This document shows, in pieces, positions 8,122 through 16,131 of a stretch of 64,000 nucleotides of DNA; within the stretch, counting starts at the first letter, position 1, and each line of letters starts with the position of its first letter. Location of the stretch: contig JAWKZW010000001.1 of the NCBI GenBank assembly GCA_041395725.1, forward strand, positions 1 through 64,000, written 5' to 3'. Source of the DNA: Gammaproteobacteria bacterium (lineage in GTDB: Bacteria > Pseudomonadota > Gammaproteobacteria > Pseudomonadales > Pseudohongiellaceae). The notes beneath the pieces were generated by a model that saw only the letters and a program-made list of their open reading frames with translations, had not been told where the DNA came from and did no database searches. The translations under genes and the position numbers were made by a program.

Positions 8122-9444
8122 CTAGCGGCTGCTTACGCTGCGTTGTTGATGCTTCTCGCGCTCGGTCAGCAGCTCTTCATAGCCTTCTTCATCAAGGTGA
8201 GTCACTGCAATCCAGGCGTGAGACATCTCGTCAGTAGTACGCTGACCTGCACCAACCCACTGGTCCGGATCAGGATTCATAGGATTGTTGGCGGTATTGT
8301 CATGCCAGGCAGTCAGGATCAGTACCGAACCTGCCGGTATCAGTGGCTGAAAGCCTTCCTCATAGGTATGGCTGTGGTTCCAGCCGGAATTCCAGTTGGA
8401 GGTCTGGCTGAGAACTTCTTTCCGACCGGTAGTCGGATCGAATACTTCCATGGTCATCGCAACACCACGGAAATGCATGTGGGGCTGCCAGCTGTCGATA
8501 CGGACCGGATGGTCAAAAGAGTGGTAGCCCTGCGTCATCAGCGTGCTGTTGGGTGGAATCAGGTAGTCGCCGCCACCGTCAAGAAAGTACAGCCTGAGGT
8601 CCTGCTCGTAGGCCAGTTCTTCATTGAACTCGTCTTCTTCATCGTAGTACCAGATGCCGACCGAGACCTGATCATCAGCCACCGCCTGACCGTTAGGGTA
8701 GTAGTGGATGCTCCAGCCGACCATGGAGTTGGCAGGCGCTTTGCGGCAGGCGCCTTCAGGAACCTTTTCACCGAGTTTGCCGACAGCAAATTCGGAGAGA
8801 CGACCGGACTGGACCCAGTCACCGTTCTCGTCCTGGACCATGAAGTGAGAGTTGGCGTGGTGAGTCGAGCCGATCGCTGCCTTCGAAGGCAGGGTTTCTA
8901 CTGCCTTGATGCAGCGGCTTTCAGTGATGCCAGAAGGAACTTCAGGTTCCCACCAGCTGTCCTGACCCTGGGCAGGTACATCCCACGGAGTAGACTTGAT
9001 CACGTGATCCGGCAGACCGAGTTCGCCAGCCAATCGCCACTCGCCGACCGGCGGAAACTCTTTAACCGGTGGCATGTCTTCAATGTTACCCAGAGGAGAC
9101 CCTGCTTCCACCCAGGCCACGATAGTATCGATCTCATCCTGACTCAGACGCCAGTCGTTTTTCAATTCCTGGATGCCGATATCGGAATCGTACTGATATG
9201 GAGGCATTTCCCGCTGCGCCACCTTCATGCTGATCAGCGGCGCCCAGGGACGCACTTCTTCATAGCTGGTAAAGGACATGGGGCCGATCTGACCGGGTTG
9301 GTGACAGATCTGGCAGTTTTCCTGAATGATCCGGGAAACTTCCTTGGCGTAAGTGGGATGGTCAGCAGCTGGCTCGGCAGCACCGGCAAGGGCAGGCATC
9401 AGGGCAGCTGCAGAGAACAGCCCCATCAAACGGGTCTTCTTCAT
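8122..9444 (-). CDS. Cytochrome c domain fused to PHM-like copper monooxygenase domain (paralogue 1)
   Basis: 440 residues, signal peptide ending PALAGAAEP. A c-type heme site CQICH lies at residues 44-48, followed by MSFTSYEEVRPWAPLI and a MPPY motif typical of short cytochrome domains. The rest resembles copper type II ascorbate-dependent monooxygenase modules: STHHANSHFM near 200 and the HMH motif in WQPHMHFRG near 335, with a late ILTAWHDN histidine. A periplasmic copper/heme oxidase is expected; the substrate is unknown. It shares this layout with the protein at 57183-58550. GAGGAG precedes ATG. It is first in an operon with the PKD-like protein. Confidence 0.8.
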   Translation of the reverse strand: MKKTRLMGLFSAAALMPALAGAAEPAADHPTYAKEVSRIIQENCQICHQPGQIGPMSFTSYEEVRPWAPLISMKVAQREMPPYQYDSDIGIQELKNDWRLSQDEIDTIVAWVEAGSPLGNIEDMPPVKEFPPVGEWRLAGELGLPDHVIKSTPWDVPAQGQDSWWEPEVPSGITESRCIKAVETLPSKAAIGSTHHANSHFMVQDENGDWVQSGRLSEFAVGKLGEKVPEGACRKAPANSMVGWSIHYYPNGQAVADDQVSVGIWYYDEEDEFNEELAYEQDLRLYFLDGGGDYLIPPNSTLMTQGYHSFDHPVRIDSWQPHMHFRGVAMTMEVFDPTTGRKEVLSQTSNWNSGWNHSHTYEEGFQPLIPAGSVLILTAWHDNTANNPMNPDPDQWVGAGQRTTDEMSHAWIAVTHLDEEGYEELLTEREKHQQRSVSSR

Positions 9445-10017
9445 GGTTTACTCCTCGTAAAGTCATATGACTTGTACTTCGCTACATCAACGCTACTACG
9501 GGCGGACATTCCCAGCGTTTTAAAAAGGCCGTCGCAGTCAGTTTTTGCAGGCTGACTTCGCCGGAATTTACTCACTGTCCAAGATTAACAGGGATGGGCT
9601 CTCGAAATTGTAATAATGTTTAACAGAAAATCCCGATAGTACGATATTTTAATCCCGTCAATATTATAGCTTTCGGGCGCTTTGCGCCGTGAATGCCGTG
9701 CCTGCAGAGAAATCATTGCGCTCTTTGACCGCTGTGCCAGGGCATTGATCTCTAAAGATAAAATGCTGGAAAGCGCTGATTTCGTCAGGCTGGCCCGATC
9801 ACTTCACCTGCAAAGCCTGCAGATCAAGGTTTTATTTCAATAAAGTGATTGCGCGCCCGCCCCGTCACCGGATCACTTAATGGTGAAAAATATCACCCCT
9901 GCAACACAGCAGTATCCAGGCAGCATATTAACTTCCTGAATGAAGATGAACCTCAGAGTGGTGAGTTCAGGCTACCAGTCTTGCCAATTTAGTAAGCTTG
10001 CTTATAATATGCTTGCT
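9445..10017. other. Divergent regulatory region with small palindromes
   Basis: Lies between two divergent units. No gene is seen. Inverted repeats: AAGTGAT/ATCACTT (9843-9849, 9872-9878) and GGTGA-N6-TCACC (9882-9886, 9893-9897); both could be operators. The marR promoter occupies 9981-10008. Confidence 0.4.
9981..10008 (+). promoter_or_regulatory. marR promoter, near-leaderless
   Basis: TTGCCA (9981-9986) and a perfect TATAAT (10003-10008) are 16 bp apart. Transcription should start near 10015, so the ATG at 10018 is almost at the 5' end. The palindrome TAAGC-TT-GCTTA (9993-10004) overlaps the spacer and the -10 box, and AGCTTGCTTAT is partly repeated as TGCTTGCTAT just after it, a good place for autorepression by the MarR protein. 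Confidence 0.6.
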
Positions 10018-10467
10018 ATGAAAAGAGACCTCTACAGCAGCGTTGGCTTTATTATCCATGACGTCGCCCGGCAGATGCGCTGGAGCTTCGATCGGCAGTC
10101 ACAGGGCCTGGGGCTGACCCGCGCCCAATGGGTGGTGCTCGCGCACTTGAAGCGCAGTGACGGTGTGCAGCAGAAAACCCTGGCGGAACTCATGGACGTC
10201 AAGCCCATCACACTGGCACGCCACATCGACCGGCTTGAAATGGATGGTCTGGTGCGTCGCGAAGACGACCCCCACGACCGCCGGGCCAAACGGGTTTTTC
10301 TGACCGGCAAGGCAGCGCCCATGATGGCTTCGTTACAGAAGCTCGGACAGAAGGTCCGCAAACAGGCAATGCAGGGAATCACACCGAAGGAGGAGCAGCA
10401 ACTGATCGAGATTCTTCTTCGCATCAGAAATAATCTTTCGGAATCTGAAGGTGGCGCAAATGAGTGA
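10018..10467 (+). CDS. MarR-family transcriptional regulator of the efflux operon
   Basis: 149 residues from ATG 10018. The winged helix-turn-helix is clear: LTRAQWVVLAHL, QKTLAELMDVKPITLARHIDRLE (recognition helix) and the wing REDDPHDRRAKRVFLT with the family's D-x-R-D/R-R signature. An upstream in-frame ATG at 9940 is rejected because the promoter -10 box would lie inside that extension. The protein probably represses the emrAB genes and itself, and is released by a toxic ligand, as for EmrR/MprA. Its last eight bases overlap the next gene. Confidence 0.88.
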   Translation: MKRDLYSSVGFIIHDVARQMRWSFDRQSQGLGLTRAQWVVLAHLKRSDGVQQKTLAELMDVKPITLARHIDRLEMDGLVRREDDPHDRRAKRVFLTGKAAPMMASLQKLGQKVRKQAMQGITPKEEQQLIEILLRIRNNLSESEGGANE

Positions 10468-11533
10468 TGCACAGATTGCTGGAGAAGCCAGGGGCGGACT
10501 GCTCCGAAAGTTAAGACACCTGCTGCTTTTACTGCTGGGACCGGCGCTGATCGCTGCCATTGGCGGCTGGCTGTATCTGCACGGTGGACGCCGCGTCAGC
10601 ACCGACAACGCCTATATCAAAACCAACATTCTCTCCATCAGTGCCAATGTCAATGGCATGGTGACAGAAGTTTCAGTCGACGAGAGCGACCAGGTGCAAC
10701 CTGGTCAGTTGCTGCTGCGGGTTGATGACAAGCCCTACGTGATAGCCCTGACGCGGGCTGAAGCGAATCTTGCCAATGTCCGGGGTGACATCGAAAGCAT
10801 GAAGGCCGAGCTGGCCAATAAGCGCCTTGAGATAGCAACCGCGGTCAATGATCTTGACTACCGTGACAGTGAGCTGGACCGTATTAAACAGTTGTACAAC
10901 AGTAACTCGGTTTCTGCGGCGCAGTTTGAACAGGCGCTTTACGCCAGTAATTCAGCACAGCGGACCCTGTCAGAGAAAACCCAGGCATTGGAAGTCATCA
11001 AAGCGCGACTGGTGGACCCTGACCTGCCGACTGACGCACACCCGCGCGTTAAGCAGGCCCTGGCTGAACTGGATAAAGCCAGGCTGGATCTCAGTCATAC
11101 CGAAGTGCATGCCCCCACCAATGGTGTCATTGCGGGTGTCTCCACCCATACCGGCGAAAACGTCATGACCGGCGCACCTTTGATGAGCCTGATCGATCGA
11201 AGCCGACTCTGGATTGAAGCCAATTTTAAAGAGACTGACCTGACCTTCATGCAGGTCGGCCAGGCAGTGGAAATCAGTGTCGATGCCTACCCGGGCAGAA
11301 CCTGGCAGGGTCACGTTGCGGTTATCACTCCAGCTACAGGGGCTGAATTTGCCTTGCTGCCGGCACAGAACAGCAGCGGCAACTGGGTGAAAGTTGTCCA
11401 GCGGGTACCGGTTCTGATCCAGCTGGATAATTACCAGGGCGAACCCCTGTTGGCTTCCGGCATGAGCGCTGACGTAAGTGTCGATACCGGCCATCAGCGC
11501 AGTCTGGGCCAGCTGACCGAACTGCTGCCCTGA
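10460..11533 (+). CDS. emrA: EmrA-type membrane fusion protein (HlyD family)
   Basis: 357 residues. One transmembrane helix at about residues 20-40, then the biotinyl-lipoyl half motif RVSTDNAYIKTNILSISANVNG, a long coiled-coil hairpin (residues about 95-190) and the second lipoyl/beta-barrel half VHAPTNGVIAGVSTHTGENV. It links the inner-membrane transporter to an outer-membrane channel. ATG 10460 is preferred over GTG 10451: AAGGTGG lies six bases upstream of the ATG, and the start overlaps the stop of the regulator gene (ATGAGTGA), which indicates translational coupling. No TolC-like gene is present in the window, so the outer channel must be encoded elsewhere. Confidence 0.9.
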   Translation: MSDAQIAGEARGGLLRKLRHLLLLLLGPALIAAIGGWLYLHGGRRVSTDNAYIKTNILSISANVNGMVTEVSVDESDQVQPGQLLLRVDDKPYVIALTRAEANLANVRGDIESMKAELANKRLEIATAVNDLDYRDSELDRIKQLYNSNSVSAAQFEQALYASNSAQRTLSEKTQALEVIKARLVDPDLPTDAHPRVKQALAELDKARLDLSHTEVHAPTNGVIAGVSTHTGENVMTGAPLMSLIDRSRLWIEANFKETDLTFMQVGQAVEISVDAYPGRTWQGHVAVITPATGAEFALLPAQNSSGNWVKVVQRVPVLIQLDNYQGEPLLASGMSADVSVDTGHQRSLGQLTELLP

Positions 11534-11541
11534 CGCCGCCC

Positions 11542-13053
11542 ATGGAAAACCAGGAACAGTATCGCTATCGTGGCCTGGTGACCGGCGGCATCATGCTGGC
11601 CACCATCATGCAGGTCCTGGACACCACCATTGCCAACGTGGCTCTGCCCCATATGCAAGGCAGTCTGTCTGCCACCCAGGACCAGGTCGTCTGGGTGCTG
11701 ACCTCGTACATTGTGGCCTCGGCCATTATGACTCTTCCCACCGGCTGGCTGGCTGGCCGGTACGGACGTAAAAGAATATTTGTCACCGCTGTCATCGGCT
11801 TCACCCTCACGTCCCTGCTGTGCGGACTCGCGACATCCATCGAGGAAATGGTGGCATTCCGGCTGCTTCAGGGGTGTTTCGGTGCCTGTATAGTGCCGCT
11901 GGCCCAGGCAACCATGCTGGACCTCAATCCACCCGAACGCCGCGGGCAGGCGATGGCTCTTTGGGGCATGGGAGTGATGATCGGGCCTATCCTGGGACCG
12001 ACTCTGGGCGGCTACCTTACCGAGAATTTTGACTGGCGCTGGGTGTTTTTAATCAACCTGCCACTGGGCCTGGTTGCAGTGGTGGTCATGGGGATGTTCA
12101 TGCCGGACTCCGAGCGGGAGCAGCGGCCGTTCGACCTGTTCGGTTTTTTTACCCTTGCCCTCATCATCGGCTGCCTTCAGCTGCTGTTGGACCGGGGCGA
12201 AATGCTCGACTGGTTCGCTTCCCGCGAAATTGTCATTTACTGTTCGATCGCCCTCGCCTGCCTGTGGATGTTCGTTGTGCACACCCGACAGGTGAAACAT
12301 CCCTTTTTGTCAGCCGAAATGTTCCGCGACCGTAACCTGGTCACCAGCCTGTTCTTCATTTTCTTCACCGGTATTATCCTGCTGGCCACTATGGCGCTGT
12401 TGCCACCCTATCTGCAGAACCTGATGGGTTATCCGGTGATGGATGTCGGGATTCTGATGGCACCGCGGGGAGTCGGCACCATGGTCTCCATGATGCTGGT
12501 CGGCCGCCTGATCAACCGCGTCGACCCACGGGTTTTAATCATGACGGGGCTGTCGTTTACTGCCACATCACTGTATTTCATGACCCATTTTTCCGTTTTC
12601 GTACCAGCACGAATGCTGATCTGGACCGGCGCATTGCAGGGTTTCGGTCTCGGCTTTATCTTTATTCCGTTGAATACCATTGCGTTTGCAACACTTGCCC
12701 CCCGCTATCGCGCTGAGGCCGCCTCGGTATTCAGCCTGACCCGGAACATAGGCAGCAGCATCGGCATATCCCTGGTCATGGCGGTGCTCAGTCGAAACAT
12801 CGCCATCAACCACGACTACCTGTCGGAAAACCTGACGCCAGCATCACTGGGCTGGAGCTGGCAGCTGGTACCCGACGTCCTCATGAATAACGGCGCCGCC
12901 GTAGTCGCCATGCTCGAAGGTGAGCTAAGCCGCCAGGCCGCCGCCATCGCCTACATCAATGATTTCAAACTGATGATGTGGATCGTTCTGGCCTCAGCGC
13001 CGCTGGTGTTATTGCTGAAGAATCCTTCCCGCAGCAGAAATGCCTTAGCCTGA
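11542..13053 (+). CDS. emrB: EmrB-type DHA2-family drug:H+ antiporter (MFS)
   Basis: 503 residues with about 14 hydrophobic segments, the DHA2 pattern. Motifs: LDTTIANVALPHM (D27 of motif D1 in helix 1), the loop GWLAGRYGRKRIF (motif A) and LGPTLGGYL (motif C) near residue 150. It should export hydrophobic compounds in exchange for protons together with the preceding EmrA. The gene starts eight bases after the emrA stop. Its 3' end overlaps the convergent gene at 13045 by nine bases, so no terminator fits between them. Confidence 0.92.
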   Translation: MENQEQYRYRGLVTGGIMLATIMQVLDTTIANVALPHMQGSLSATQDQVVWVLTSYIVASAIMTLPTGWLAGRYGRKRIFVTAVIGFTLTSLLCGLATSIEEMVAFRLLQGCFGACIVPLAQATMLDLNPPERRGQAMALWGMGVMIGPILGPTLGGYLTENFDWRWVFLINLPLGLVAVVVMGMFMPDSEREQRPFDLFGFFTLALIIGCLQLLLDRGEMLDWFASREIVIYCSIALACLWMFVVHTRQVKHPFLSAEMFRDRNLVTSLFFIFFTGIILLATMALLPPYLQNLMGYPVMDVGILMAPRGVGTMVSMMLVGRLINRVDPRVLIMTGLSFTATSLYFMTHFSVFVPARMLIWTGALQGFGLGFIFIPLNTIAFATLAPRYRAEAASVFSLTRNIGSSIGISLVMAVLSRNIAINHDYLSENLTPASLGWSWQLVPDVLMNNGAAVVAMLEGELSRQAAAIAYINDFKLMMWIVLASAPLVLLLKNPSRSRNALA

Positions 13054-13404
13054 TTTTCTGGCGGTAAAACTGCCTTCGGCCATGCCCGCAAGATCCACGG
13101 TACCCGTAATCGTGCCGTCAGGCTGCAGAGTGCCCCGGTAAGTGACGGAACCTGCATCCCCGACGAGGACAAATTCGAAATCGTCGCCGTTCGCCGAGCC
13201 GGTAAAATCCGTATCGCCAAGTTGACCGGTGTAGTGGCCGCTAAGCTGCGACTCATTCTGGGCCATCGTCACCTGGGCGTTACCAGTCTGACCCATGACG
13301 TTTACGGCGAAGACCCAATTGCCGCTGACATCGGCACTGGCGAACTGCGCACTGAGCAGGAAGCTGACTAAGACAAGAGACTGAACGAAAAAACGTTTAA
13401 ACAT
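13045..13404 (-). CDS. Small exported beta-rich protein
   Basis: 119 residues from ATG 13404, with signal peptide MFKRFFVQSLVLVSFLLSAQ ending in FASA. The mature part has regular strands: SGNWVFAVNVMGQTGNAQVTM, LSGHYTGQLG, DFEFVLVG, GSVTYRGTLQPDGTITGTVDL. The pattern (increasing short beta strands with a polar/glycine alternation) suggests a lipocalin-like or small beta-barrel binding protein. A longer upstream reading to 13617 is rejected because it would bury the signal peptide. It overlaps emrB tail to tail. Function unknown. Confidence 0.7.
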   Translation of the reverse strand: MFKRFFVQSLVLVSFLLSAQFASADVSGNWVFAVNVMGQTGNAQVTMAQNESQLSGHYTGQLGDTDFTGSANGDDFEFVLVGDAGSVTYRGTLQPDGTITGTVDLAGMAEGSFTARKSG

Positions 13405-13631
13405 GGCGAAGGGCTCCCCGGGAGTTAGCGAAATGTCGCTGATCAAATTAGCACGGAGCCACAGGGCATGCCACCAGGGCGCAGGCCGAACAGCCTGCCG
13501 GGGCAGCAGCTCGTCGAATGGACCGGGGCAGGCTATGGGGCGCAACCACTCTGCAGGTGCAGCTGCGGCTCCCTGACGATCGCGCTGGCCGGAGGATACC
13601 GGGCCGGTGGAGCCCACAGAGCAGGCGCCTG

Positions 13632-15998
13632 TTAAGGTGATTCGCCCCAGTGCGAGGCACTTACCTGCCCCCCGTGCAGATAGAACACCACGTCATCCAC
13701 CAGTACCGAGCGGTCACCGAAGTAACCTTGAAAGCCACCGTAACCGGGCTCACTTCCGAAGATCAGCCCTACCTGGTTTATCGCCTGTTCGGTGATCTCG
13801 AAACTGTAAAGGCCGGTGTGAGTGTAGTCGTAAAACGCGCTGGGTTCTGCGGCGTCAAACCAGGGGTGCACCGGTACCGTGTCATGAAGGTCCACCGGGA
13901 TGGCCAGCCGGGCCGGGGCAGCGTCGCTGGCAGGGAGAAATGCCAGCGCTTGATGATCGAAAAGGACGCCCGATTGAGTACCCCGTTTGCCCAGCACCAG
14001 CGCATCCAGCTCCACCGGGTTGACCGGATCGCCGACATCAAACAGTGACAGCTTGACGCCCTGATACCAGGCGCCACGTGCCCCATTGAAGTCCAGCGAA
14101 GATTGATCCGCTACGGCGTCTTTGCCTATCCCCAGCAACAGCGTGTCGCTGACCGGGTGAAGGTAGTCCGAGTAACCGTCAATTTCCAGCTCACCGACGA
14201 TGAGCGGATTCTCCTGATCAGACAGGTCAAGCACATAGAGGGGGTCGGTCAACAGAAAAGTCACCAGGTAAGCCCGATCACCAAGAAAGCGTGCCGCGTA
14301 CAGCTGTTCACCAGGCTTGCCGATACCTTCGACCCTGGCCACCTGTTCAAGCCGGTTGTCGGTGGGGGACTCACGCAGGACAGTCAGCATCGTGCTTGAA
14401 GAACCGTCCCAGGTGACACCCACCGAAGTCACCAGGTTGAGAAATTCACCGTTTTCGCCCATGCGAAAGGGTTTCTTGTCTTCGCTCCAGCCCAGGTGCC
14501 CCTGCACCTGCCCGGAACCCCGATACTCGACCTCTTCCTCCTGTAACGTGAACTTGTGCACCGCCGTGGTATGCTCCGGCTGATAGAACAATCGGTCAAA
14601 TCCCATGTTGGCAACCTGAAACTGTGTGGTGGCCAGGTACAGTGATCCGGGCGTCATGTACAGGGTTTCCGATTCACCGACAAAGCAGCTGCTGGTAAAA
14701 GCGGTCGGCTCCGCCAGCGGGATTGCGGTTACCGAAATAATGGTGGGATTGATACTGCTGTCGAGATTGCTGGTAGGCAGGAAACAGCGCTCAGCGCTCA
14801 CCAGGCTGCGCTTCCGTTGGTTGGCATCCATGACTGCAGGCAGCAGGTCACTCAAGCCGGTATTGGACAGCTGCGTCACGTTATCAGCCAGGGACCTCTC
14901 GTCGTAGGCATAGGGCTCATAGCCCTCCAGGTATGGCGTATGCCGGGTGAGCAGATACAACGTGTCTCCCACTCTCCGACTCGAAATGAGACTGCCGTCG
15001 ATGGTAAGAGTCTCCAGGGATTCCAATGACGCCGGGTCAGTGGCGTCGAAAAACTCCAGCTGAGTCGTATTCCCGGCCCAGCCCCACACGTCCAGCCAGA
15101 GCTGGTAGGAATGATTGCCGCCGAGAACGATGAGACGGTCACCGCCTGCACGTTCAGTGACCAGGTACATGCCGCTGGCCCGCTGCGGTCCGGACAGCGC
15201 CTTACTGGCTGATTCCGTGGCCAGCGCATTGACGCTGTCCAGCTCATAGGTCACCACGCAGGTGCTCGAGGCGCAGTCCCGCAGCATCAGCAGGTACTCG
15301 CCATCGGACTTCATGATGTCGGCTTCGTCGACGCCTTCTTCCTGCAGATTGGTGGTGGATACACGTCCAGCCAGATCCGCAGAACCCACCCCGTCCGTGG
15401 CGGCAGCTTCTGCAAAATCGGCTGTCCCATAAAAGCGATTCGATGCGCTTTTTGCCAGCCCCTGCTTAAGAAAATCTTCCAGAGCACCGGCAGACCGGAA
15501 ACGGTGCAGGGTGTCCTGACCGGCCGGCTGGATAGTGAAGCGCAGCGGGTGTTCGCCAATGACCAGGGGCTCTCCGGGGACCAGGTAAGCCAGATGAATT
15601 TCAAGATCACCACTGGGCAGGTAGTTTCGGTCGAAAAGCTGGATGTTCACCGTATCCTGCAACACCTCCTGCCTGAGGGGTGTCGGAGCCTGGACGGCTC
15701 CGTCCCAGGGCTGCCAGCCAGAGGGCGTCGCCAGATACCAGATCCCGTTGTGGATACCCCCCAGATAGACACTGGCGCTCCTGCCCCGATGCTCCGGACG
15801 AACCGGGAGTGAGTAGTGGGCTGAATAAGTGTCAGTATCCAGGAATGCTGAAGCGAAGGCGTGAGGCGACTCAGTCTGGATGAACGCATTACCATCAGGA
15901 GTGACTATCCTGCCGGTGGAATCCGGCTCGACTGCCGTCGCCAGGAGCGGACACAGGAGCAGCCAGGCAAAGAGGCTTTTACCAGCGATACGTTGCAT
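13632..15998 (-). CDS. Secreted C-terminal beta-propeller protein (COG4880 type)
   Basis: 788 residues with a signal peptide (residues 1-22, ending ATAVE). After an N-terminal beta domain of about 170 residues comes the hallmark STTNLQEEGVDEADIMKSDGEYLLML of the archaeal/bacterial beta-propeller family (the shared run begins near residue 215), then blades such as LYVLDLSDQENPLIVGELEIDGYSDYLHP (near residue 600) and SLFDVGDPVNPVELDAL. This family is distantly related to WD-40 and is extracellular or periplasmic; activity is unknown. The length is normal for the group. GGAGG lies upstream of ATG. Nearest neighbours face the same way but are separated by over 100 bp, so it may be a single unit. 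Confidence 0.85.
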   Translation of the reverse strand: MQRIAGKSLFAWLLLCPLLATAVEPDSTGRIVTPDGNAFIQTESPHAFASAFLDTDTYSAHYSLPVRPEHRGRSASVYLGGIHNGIWYLATPSGWQPWDGAVQAPTPLRQEVLQDTVNIQLFDRNYLPSGDLEIHLAYLVPGEPLVIGEHPLRFTIQPAGQDTLHRFRSAGALEDFLKQGLAKSASNRFYGTADFAEAAATDGVGSADLAGRVSTTNLQEEGVDEADIMKSDGEYLLMLRDCASSTCVVTYELDSVNALATESASKALSGPQRASGMYLVTERAGGDRLIVLGGNHSYQLWLDVWGWAGNTTQLEFFDATDPASLESLETLTIDGSLISSRRVGDTLYLLTRHTPYLEGYEPYAYDERSLADNVTQLSNTGLSDLLPAVMDANQRKRSLVSAERCFLPTSNLDSSINPTIISVTAIPLAEPTAFTSSCFVGESETLYMTPGSLYLATTQFQVANMGFDRLFYQPEHTTAVHKFTLQEEEVEYRGSGQVQGHLGWSEDKKPFRMGENGEFLNLVTSVGVTWDGSSSTMLTVLRESPTDNRLEQVARVEGIGKPGEQLYAARFLGDRAYLVTFLLTDPLYVLDLSDQENPLIVGELEIDGYSDYLHPVSDTLLLGIGKDAVADQSSLDFNGARGAWYQGVKLSLFDVGDPVNPVELDALVLGKRGTQSGVLFDHQALAFLPASDAAPARLAIPVDLHDTVPVHPWFDAAEPSAFYDYTHTGLYSFEITEQAINQVGLIFGSEPGYGGFQGYFGDRSVLVDDVVFYLHGGQVSASHWGESP

Positions 15999-16131
15999 CT
16001 TTACTCACCCTCCACTGCCAGGGGTTCTACCAGGGACTCTGCCAGGGTAATCCAGACAAAGCTTCAGTAGTAGACCCACTTTCCGCGCTATTACCAACAG
16101 GAGATTACACGCTGCGAATCGCCTTGCGGGA

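Noticed and set aside
8071..9555. 494-residue plus-strand open frame
   Set aside because: Lies antisense to the cytochrome c/PHM-like gene with its heme motif and signal peptide; no domain seen in the plus frame.
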